Shown in pieces: positions 32,516-37,723 of a stretch of DNA of 37,723 nucleotides. Position 1 is the first letter of the stretch. Each line of letters begins with the position of its first letter. The stretch is from Oceaniglobus indicus (GTDB lineage Bacteria; Pseudomonadota; Alphaproteobacteria; Rhodobacterales; Rhodobacteraceae), in NCBI RefSeq assembly GCF_002751875.1, contig NZ_NMZM01000015.1, positions 1 through 37,723 on the forward strand. The letters run 5' to 3'. The position numbers were made by a program, and so were the translations under genes. The notes under the pieces were generated by a model, which saw only the letters and a list, made by a program, of their open reading frames with translations, made no database searches and was not told the DNA's origin.

Positions 32516-33312
32516 CGCGCGCGCCACGCTGCGGCCTTGGTGAACAGGCGGTCGAAGTTGCGTTCGGTCCGGGCCGCGAAATCGGCATGGTCGAGGCCGA
32601 AGGTTTCGGCGGCGCGCCTCGCCGTATGGGCGGTGAACGCCGGTTCGTTCCGCTTGCCGCGGCGGGGCGGCGGGGCAAGGTAGGGGCTGTCGGTTTCCAC
32701 CAGGATCCGGTCGAGCGGCGCGGCGGCGAAGATGTCTCGCAGCGCGCCGCTTTTCGGAAAGGCGGTGATGCCCGACATCGACAGGTAGAACCCGAGGTCG
32801 AGCGCTGCGGCGGCCAGGTCGGCCGAACTGGAGAAACAGTGCATGACGCAGCCATAGGGTGCGGCGCGGTGTTCTTCGGTCAGGATGCGGGCCATGTCGG
32901 CGTCCGCGTCGCGGGCGTGGATGATCAGCGGCAGTCCCGTGCGCCGGGCCGCTTCGATATGCACCCGCAGGCTGTCTTGCTGGGCGGTCGCGCTGTCGGC
33001 GGTATAGTGATAGTCCAGCCCCGTTTCGCCGATCCCGACGCATTTCGGATGGCGCGCGACGGTTTCCAGCTGCTCCACGGTGACCATGGGTTCGCTGGCC
33101 ACGCTCATCGGGTGGGTGCCGGCGGCGAAGAACACCGGATCGTGGGCTTCGGCCAGGGCGCGGACCTGCGGTTCATTACGCAGTTTCGTGCAGATCGTGA
33201 CCATGCGGTGCACGCCCGCGTCACGCGCGCGCGCGATCAGCGCGTCGTGTTCGCCATCGAAGTCGGGAAAATCAAGGTGGCAGTGACTGTCGGTGATCAG
33301 GGGTTGGGTCAT
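32512..33312 (-). CDS. tatD: TatD family hydrolase (putative Mg-dependent DNase)
   Basis: A 266-residue TIM-barrel amidohydrolase with TatD motifs: DSHCHLDF at the N-terminus, GIGETGLDYHY, LIIHARDADADM, an MHCFS motif and VETDSPYLAP. Family members act as 3'-5' exonucleases or deoxyribonucleases. It starts 6 bases after the holB stop and overlaps the MBL gene, so it is embedded in the DNA-replication operon. Gene symbol is used for the family; YcfH-type is an equivalent name. Confidence 0.92.
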   Translation of the reverse strand: MTQPLITDSHCHLDFPDFDGEHDALIARARDAGVHRMVTICTKLRNEPQVRALAEAHDPVFFAAGTHPMSVASEPMVTVEQLETVARHPKCVGIGETGLDYHYTADSATAQQDSLRVHIEAARRTGLPLIIHARDADADMARILTEEHRAAPYGCVMHCFSSSADLAAAALDLGFYLSMSGITAFPKSGALRDIFAAAPLDRILVETDSPYLAPPPRRGKRNEPAFTAHTARRAAETFGLDHADFAARTERNFDRLFTKAAAWRAR

Positions 33313-33318
33313 TTAGCC

Positions 33319-34443
33319 TCAGGCGGTGGCGCGTGCCGCGCCTTCGTTCAGGGTCAGTCCCATATCAAGGATAAGCGCCGAAGGGTCAAGGTTGACCGCC
33401 TTGCCGTGGGCCATGCGCGCGCCGAGCGTCTGTTGCAGGTCCGCCCAGATGCGCGCGGCACCGATGTCGGGCGCCAGACGGTGCAGCATCGCCAGTTCGC
33501 TTTCGGTGATCGCCGCGGCGGGGGGCAGGCCGGCACCGGTGCGCGCGAGGCGCGACAGCAGGCGCAGGATCAGCTGCACCGTCAGATCGAAGCGTTGTTC
33601 GTTCTGACGGCCGTTGACCGTGCCCGCCAGCGCCAGCAGGGCGGCCCGGTCGATGTTCGGCGCGGTGCCGGTCAGCCGCACGAGGCTGTGGTAGAGCGCG
33701 AGCCCGTCGAGGTGCAGCAAGCTCATCGCTTCGCCGACGGATCCTTCGGCCAGTTCGGCCAGCGCCGCCGTATCGCCACCCGGATCCACGCCGGCCGCGT
33801 GCAATGCCTGCGCCATGTCCGGCGGCGGCAGGGGCGTGCAGCGCAACGTGCGGCACCGCGACCGGATCGTGGGCAGCAGGCGCGACGGCGTGTGCGAGAT
33901 CAACAGAAGGGTCGCGTTCTTCGGCGGCTCTTCCAGCAGTTTCAGCAGGGCGTTCGACGCGCTGGTGTTCATGTCGTCGGCCGGATCGATGATGACGACA
34001 CGGCGTCCGCCGTCACTTGCCGACAGGTTGAAGAAGTCGTGCAGCTTGCGGATTTCGTCGACCGTGATGACGGTTCTGAGCTTTTTGTCCTTCTGATCCC
34101 ACGGGCGGCGGACCAGCAACAGACCCGGCTCGGACAGCGCCCGTGTGCGCCGCGCCACGGGATGGTCCGGCGCGATGTCGAGGCTGGTGGGCGGATCGCC
34201 TGCAAACATGCCGCCGTCGTTTCGGGGGGTGGCAAGAAGGAAGCGCGCGATCTTCCATGCCAGCGTGGCCTTGCCGATGCCGCGCGGCCCGCTGATCAGC
34301 CATGCATGGTGCTGACGACCGGCGTTGAAGGCGTTCAGGAACGCGGCCTCGGCAGTGGATTGGCCAAACAGCACTGCCGTTTCGCGGGGATGGGGCGCGC
34401 CGTCGCGGCGGTCGGGCTCGGGCGGGACGTCGTCGTCAGCCAT
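33319..34443 (-). CDS. holB: DNA polymerase III subunit delta'
   Basis: A 374-residue clamp-loader subunit. Features: a P-loop-like SGPRGIGKATLAWK with the usual HHAWL lead-in, VVIIDPADDMNTSASNALLK around the Walker B region, LLEEPPKNATLLLISH, and the SRC motif in TIRSRCRTLRC. It loads the sliding clamp as part of the gamma complex. ATG 34443 is chosen: it overlaps the tmk stop by 8 bases and places HHAWL at the expected distance; the longer frame upstream is non-conserved. tmk-holB-tatD is a widely conserved gene order. Confidence 0.93.
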   Translation of the reverse strand: MADDDVPPEPDRRDGAPHPRETAVLFGQSTAEAAFLNAFNAGRQHHAWLISGPRGIGKATLAWKIARFLLATPRNDGGMFAGDPPTSLDIAPDHPVARRTRALSEPGLLLVRRPWDQKDKKLRTVITVDEIRKLHDFFNLSASDGGRRVVIIDPADDMNTSASNALLKLLEEPPKNATLLLISHTPSRLLPTIRSRCRTLRCTPLPPPDMAQALHAAGVDPGGDTAALAELAEGSVGEAMSLLHLDGLALYHSLVRLTGTAPNIDRAALLALAGTVNGRQNEQRFDLTVQLILRLLSRLARTGAGLPPAAAITESELAMLHRLAPDIGAARIWADLQQTLGARMAHGKAVNLDPSALILDMGLTLNEGAARATA

Positions 34444-35098
34444 GGAACCGCCCGGGAAGATGCGCGGCCAGCGCGGTTCGGATCGCGGCGGCGGTCGTGT
34501 CGACGTCGGCGTCGCCGGCAATCGTGACGAAGCGGTCGGAGGCCGCGCGCGCCAGGTCCAGAAACCCCGCCCGCATCCGTGCCTGAAGATCGGCGCCGAA
34601 CGCCTCGAACCGTTCCTCGCTTGTTTGTCGTGACAGCGCCCGCGACAGGCCTATCTCGGGATCCATGTCGATCAGGAACGTCAGGTCGGGTTCGAGCCCG
34701 ATCATCAGGTCATGCAGCCGGTCGACCAGGTCGCGCAGATCGCCGCGCGACTGGCCCTGGTACATCCGGGTGGAATCGGCGAACCGGTCCGAGATCACGA
34801 TCTTGCCGGCGGCAAGGGCCGGCTGGATGGTGCGTTCCACATGGTCGCGGCGTGCGGCCGTGAACAGCAGGATCTCGGTCTCCGCCGACCAGCGGTCAGG
34901 CTCACCCTCAAGCACCAGCGCACGGATCTGTTCGGCGCCGGGGCTGCCGCCGGGTTCACGCGTCAGCACGACCTCATGGCCCGCGGCGCGCAGGCTTTCG
35001 GCCAGGCGGCGGGCCTGTGTCGATTTTCCCGACCCGTCGATGCCTTCGAACGTCAGGAACAGGCCGCTGCCGGAACGCTCGAACGGGGGGCGTGTCAC
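34436..35098 (-). CDS. tmk: Thymidylate kinase
   Basis: A 220-residue dTMP kinase that makes dTDP for DNA synthesis. The P-loop is FEGIDGSGKSTQ; LTREPGGSPGAEQIR and ISDRFADSTRMYQGQ form the dTMP site; the LID region contains SRQTSEERFE. It begins with GTG (35098-35096), which overlaps the TGA of the upstream carboxypeptidase gene, so translation is probably coupled. The neighbours on both sides are housekeeping genes. Confidence 0.95.
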   Translation of the reverse strand: MTRPPFERSGSGLFLTFEGIDGSGKSTQARRLAESLRAAGHEVVLTREPGGSPGAEQIRALVLEGEPDRWSAETEILLFTAARRDHVERTIQPALAAGKIVISDRFADSTRMYQGQSRGDLRDLVDRLHDLMIGLEPDLTFLIDMDPEIGLSRALSRQTSEERFEAFGADLQARMRAGFLDLARAASDRFVTIAGDADVDTTAAAIRTALAAHLPGRFHG

Positions 35099-36291
35099 TG
35101 GGCGGGGGCCGGGGCAGTGGCTGTATCCTCGGCCCTCAGATCTTCCAGAAGGCGGTTCGCGGCCATCTTGAGGTGTGGCAGGAACCCGCCCTTGCCGACA
35201 TCGCGGTCGGCGAGCAGGGTGACGCGCACCTCGGGCAATTCGCCAAGGTCGATCAGCAGCTCTCCGATGGGTTCGCCGGCCATGATCGGCGCTTTCAGCG
35301 GCCCGTTGTAGATCGCGCGCGCCTTGATGTCATCCTGCAGAAGGGCAGGCACCAGCCCCGAGACATCTTCCGATGCGACCAGACCGACCTGATCCGACAG
35401 GCCCAGCCAGACGTCCGCCTGCGCGACCTGCTGGTCCTTCTTCACGATCGTCTTTTCCACGAACTGGCGGAACGCCCAGTTGACGATGCGCTCGGCCTCT
35501 TCGGCGCGGGCCGTTTCGCTTTGCAGACCGGTGATCACGAACACCACCCGGCGCGGACCTGCCACGGCCGAGCCGACAAGGCCGTAACCCGCTTCCTGCG
35601 TGTGGCCCGTCTTCAGACCATCGGCGCCGATGCCAAGACCCAACAGCGGGTTGCGGTTGTTGTGATTGGCTGGCACGCGACCGTCGTATTCAAAGGTTTC
35701 CTGGGCGAAATAGCCGTAATACTCGGGAAATTCCTCGATCAGCCGGGTCGCGAGCGTTCCGAGATCGCGCATCGACATCCGGTGGTTCGGATTCGGCCAG
35801 CCGCTGGAATTGGCAAAGGTCGAATCCGACATGCCCAAGGCCTCGGCCCGCTGGTTCATCATCCGCGCAAAGGAATCCTCGCTTCCGGCAAGTCCTTCGG
35901 CCACCACGACACAGGCGTCATTGCCCGATTGCACGATGATTCCCTGGATCAGATCCTGGACCGTGGGCCGATCGGTTACCTGCAGATACATCGAAGACCC
36001 CCCCATGGCCGTCGCCCGCGACGACACGCCGAACTGCGTGTCCAGGGTGACGCGGCCGTCGGCCAGCGCCTCGAACAGCATGTTCAAGGTCATCAGCTTG
36101 GACATCGAGGCCGGGGGCAGGGGCGTCGTCGCCTCCTTTTCCAGAAGGACGGTGTCGGTCGTGACATCATAGACATACGCCGCGCTGGCGCGTGTCTCGA
36201 ACGCGCGGGCGGGCAGCGCGGAGGCGACGACCAACGCCAGGGCCGCCGCAAACGGGGTTGCGGTGCGGTGGAAGAAACGCAAGCGCGGCAT
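35095..36291 (-). CDS. dacC: D-alanyl-D-alanine carboxypeptidase (PBP5/6 family)
   Basis: A 398-residue low-molecular-weight penicillin-binding protein that trims the terminal D-alanine from peptidoglycan pentapeptides. It has a signal peptide (hydrophobic FAAALALVVASALPARA, cleavage near residue 31), the SxxK nucleophile in PPASMSKLM, the SxN motif in VQSGNDA and the KTG triad in DGLKTGHT, then a C-terminal PBP5_C domain. AGGAGAC lies upstream of ATG 36291, whereas the longer frame adds 26 non-conserved residues. dacC versus dacA naming cannot be settled from sequence alone. Confidence 0.92.
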   Translation of the reverse strand: MPRLRFFHRTATPFAAALALVVASALPARAFETRASAAYVYDVTTDTVLLEKEATTPLPPASMSKLMTLNMLFEALADGRVTLDTQFGVSSRATAMGGSSMYLQVTDRPTVQDLIQGIIVQSGNDACVVVAEGLAGSEDSFARMMNQRAEALGMSDSTFANSSGWPNPNHRMSMRDLGTLATRLIEEFPEYYGYFAQETFEYDGRVPANHNNRNPLLGLGIGADGLKTGHTQEAGYGLVGSAVAGPRRVVFVITGLQSETARAEEAERIVNWAFRQFVEKTIVKKDQQVAQADVWLGLSDQVGLVASEDVSGLVPALLQDDIKARAIYNGPLKAPIMAGEPIGELLIDLGELPEVRVTLLADRDVGKGGFLPHLKMAANRLLEDLRAEDTATAPAPAQ

Positions 36292-36346
36292 GGCCTGTCT
36301 CCTGCTGTGACGGTTCTGGTCGAACCGTGGTGCCATTGAACGACGC

Positions 36347-37156
36347 CTAGTTCGAGACGAAATACGCATCGTTGAAGCCCATATCCTTCACCTTTGCGAG
36401 AAGGGACGTTTTTTCGGCCGCGCTGGCGGCCGGTCCGGCCAGGACGCGATAGAACGTCTTGCCCTGGGTGGTCTGCTCGTTGACCGATGCCGTCATGCCG
36501 GCCCCCCGCAGCGCGGTGGCGGTATCGTTGGCGTTGGCTTTGACGCTGAAGATGCCGATCTGCACATAGGGGCGTGCGACCTTGCTCTCGGCCTGCGCGG
36601 GCTTGGCCTCGGGCGGACGGGCGGGGGCGGCGACTTCGGTGTCGGTGGCGGATCCGTCCAGCGACAGCGCCTCGATCTGTTCGGGGGCTTCGATCAGACC
36701 GTCCGTCGCGGGTTCGGGCGCTTCGGCCACGTCTTCGCGACGCAGGGCGGTGACGTTCAGCGTCGCCGGCGCCCCGGCAAGCATGCCCAGGGCTTCGGCC
36801 GCATCGGACGACACCTGGATCGATGGGCCGGGATTGTTGCGCTCGCGCCGGAACAGGGCGCCGATCACGAACTTGTCGTTGTCCTGGTTGCGGATGATGA
36901 CCCGCTCGGGGTCTTTCACGTCGGCATGGGCCACCCACACCCCCCCGAGCGACGGGCGTCCATCCCACAGCCCCTGGTCGGTCAGTTGAAACGCCTCCGG
37001 CGCCTCGATGTCACGATCGACGCGCCGCATGCTGCGCGCATCGTCCGCGCCGCCTGCCTCGGTCGAGCGCGTTGCAAAACCCTGCCCGTCCTGACAGGCG
37101 GCGGTAAGCGCAAGAAGCCCGCCCAGAACAGCGGCCTTCGCTAAGAGTGATGTCAT
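36347..37156 (-). CDS. SPOR domain-containing lipoprotein
   Basis: A 269-residue envelope protein. The N-terminus has a lipoprotein signal (hydrophobic LGGLLALTAAC, lipobox LTAAC with the cysteine at residue 21). Residues about 60-135 form a conserved domain (SLGGVWVAHADVKDPERVII), followed by a low-complexity, Pro/Ala/Glu-rich linker and a C-terminal SPOR domain (YVQIGIFSVKANANDTATAL, RVLAGPAASAAEK). SPOR domains bind denuded glycan strands at the septum, so a role in cell-wall remodelling at division is likely, fitting the D,D-carboxypeptidase downstream (55-base gap). It resembles RlpA-type proteins only in the SPOR part; a 3D RlpA catalytic domain is not evident. Confidence 0.88.
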   Translation of the reverse strand: MTSLLAKAAVLGGLLALTAACQDGQGFATRSTEAGGADDARSMRRVDRDIEAPEAFQLTDQGLWDGRPSLGGVWVAHADVKDPERVIIRNQDNDKFVIGALFRRERNNPGPSIQVSSDAAEALGMLAGAPATLNVTALRREDVAEAPEPATDGLIEAPEQIEALSLDGSATDTEVAAPARPPEAKPAQAESKVARPYVQIGIFSVKANANDTATALRGAGMTASVNEQTTQGKTFYRVLAGPAASAAEKTSLLAKVKDMGFNDAYFVSN

Positions 37157-37172
37157 CGGTTGCCCCCATGAC

Positions 37173-37192
37173 GGTGCGGTCGTTGCCGCACC
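37173..37192 (-). promoter_or_regulatory. Hairpin in the leader of the SPOR lipoprotein gene
   Basis: GGTGCGG and CCGCACC (7 bp, 6-base loop) lie 16-36 bases upstream of the SPOR gene start, close to its ribosome-binding site. A role in mRNA stability or translation control is possible; no known riboswitch was recognised. Confidence 0.35.
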
Positions 37193-37235
37193 ATTGTGCC
37201 TGTTTCAGGATGCCTGTCGCGGCATTGCTGCTCAT

Positions 37236-37254
37236 GCGCGGATCGCCTCCGCGC
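37236..37254. repeat. Perfect inverted repeat GCGCGGA-N5-TCCGCGC
   Basis: A 7-bp stem with a TCGCC loop, in the region between the SPOR gene (-) and tRNA-Ser (+). Its arms and part of its loop resemble the terminator-like repeat at 14083-14111 (both contain GCGCGGAT and CGCCTCCGCGC). It may be a terminator or a dispersed hairpin. Confidence 0.4.
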
Positions 37255-37367
37255 GCGCACTCTAGCGTCTCGCACCCGCCATGAAAAGCACCGCCGCACC
37301 GCACCGCGAGATTCCGCACGCATGCCTCTTCCCGAATCGTCGCGAACCGCGTAGCCAGACCCGATCC

Positions 37368-37457
37368 GGAGGAGTGGCAGAGTGGTCGATTGCACCGGTC
37401 TTGAAAACCGGCGTGCGTGAAAGCGTACCGTGGGTTCGAATCCCACCTCCTCCGCCA
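37368..37457 (+). tRNA. tRNA-Ser (anticodon TGA)
   Basis: A 90-base serine tRNA. The acceptor stem GGAGGAG pairs with CTCCTCC before discriminator G and an encoded CCA (37455-37457). The anticodon stem CCGGT/ACCGG encloses the loop CTTGAAA with anticodon TGA at 37402-37404. A long variable arm (GCGTGCGTGAAAGCGTACC region) and the T-loop GTTCGAATC complete a class II serine tRNA that reads UCA-type codons. No integrase or phage gene lies inside the window, but the 3' side runs into an IS end after about 190 bases. Confidence 0.95.
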
Positions 37458-37600
37458 TTATCCCCATTGCGAACCAGTGACACCGCCCCGATGGGAACGG
37501 ATTTTTCCGTGTTATCAAAGGGGTTTGCGTGAACCCACCGAACCTCATAGACGCGCCGTCTGGCCGAAGCTTGGCTCAGAATGACCCTTAGTCTCAGTTT

Positions 37601-37620
37601 GGGCGAACCTCGCCCGTTTC
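37601..37620 (+). terminator. Possible terminator downstream of tRNA-Ser
   Basis: GGGCGA-ACC-TCGCCC (37601-37615) followed by GTTTC. The 6-bp stem is 144 bases beyond the tRNA and 32 bases before the IS end. Weak, but the only hairpin of this kind in the stretch 37458-37646, which otherwise shows no gene. Confidence 0.35.
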
Positions 37621-37646
37621 GGTTCGGTCTCGTTTTCTCGTTACCT

Positions 37647-37723
37647 TGAGCTACTCCCCGATCATTGGACAGGATCTGGCATAAATTAAGCTACTCGTTG
37701 CACCTGGTGATCGGGTTGGGTTC
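37647..37723 (+). mobile_element. Right terminal fragment of the same insertion sequence, inverted
   Basis: These 77 bases are the exact reverse complement of 1-77 and begin TGAGCTACTCCCCGATCATT at the junction 37646|37647. So the same IS end borders the window on both sides, in opposite orientation. Flanking bases (ACCT before it, CATC after the left copy) do not match as a target duplication, so the two copies look like separate insertions. No transposase sequence is included. Confidence 0.55.

Noticed and set aside
32587-34527. 646-codon plus-strand frame across tatD and holB
   Set aside because: Both genes on the minus strand have full family motifs; the plus frame has none.
1-37723. Linear plasmid or hairpin-ended replicon suggested by the inverted terminal repeat
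   Set aside because: The repeat is short, identical in length to a common assembly k-mer, looks like an IS end, and the window carries chromosomal housekeeping genes (holB, tmk, tRNA-Ser).
1-37723. A 37.6-kb composite transposon flanked by two inverted IS copies
   Set aside because: The interior contains core chromosomal genes and pseudogenes rather than cargo, and the flanking bases do not suggest a paired insertion.
1-37723. CRISPR arrays, toxin-antitoxin, prophage or defence genes
   Set aside because: No regularly spaced repeats, no Cas, phage structural, integrase or known defence domains were recognised on either strand.

Overview
The window reads as a chromosomal contig from a GC-rich alphaproteobacterium, most likely of the Rhodobacterales (Roseobacter/Rhodobacter type). 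This rests on recognised gene families and order: a dacC-tmk-holB-tatD-MBL block with a SPOR lipoprotein, a two-cysteine SqrR-like repressor beside an sqr operon with an FNR-type box, an HWE-family kinase, and two TRAP transporters in about 20 kb. No species call is possible. The first and last 77 bases are perfect reverse complements and look like the same end of an insertion sequence (TG...CA, IS3-like), so the contig probably stops where two inverted copies of one IS begin.

Layout. 1-3.1 kb is decaying: an HWE histidine kinase cut at its N-terminus by the IS, its response regulator with a nonsense codon and a frameshift, an intact SDR, and a transketolase C-terminal remnant. 3.1-3.6 kb is a cupin of the 2,4'-dihydroxyacetophenone dioxygenase family (-). 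3.9-7.8 kb is a sulfide module: SqrR-like repressor, FNR-type box, then SLAC1 channel, exported DsrE-like protein, Tat-signal sulfide:quinone oxidoreductase and a small membrane protein. 8.1-8.8 kb is an SDR (-).

9.1-20.9 kb (+) is amino-acid and peptide oriented: a DadA-like FAD enzyme, a TRAP transporter with a MOSC-domain gene inserted between its P and Q subunits, an M19 dipeptidase, a complete Dpp/Opp-type ABC transporter and a VOC protein. A plausible joint role is scavenging peptides that contain D-amino acids. 21.0-29.3 kb (+) is a coherent catabolic cluster: IclR regulator, SCP2-type thiolase, acyl-CoA synthetase, PCC-domain (DUF296) protein, TakP-like TRAP transporter and SDR. Together they could import a monocarboxylic acid, activate it to a CoA ester, oxidise it and cleave it. 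This is the best candidate here for an undescribed system.

29.3-37.2 kb is mostly housekeeping on the - strand: phosphoglycolate phosphatase, a DUF1330 protein (+), an AEC transporter, and the chain SPOR lipoprotein, D,D-carboxypeptidase, tmk, holB, tatD and MBL hydrolase with overlapping or nearly touching genes. A tRNA-Ser(TGA) lies just inside the right-hand IS end. No CRISPR array, rRNA, phage gene or replication origin was seen.
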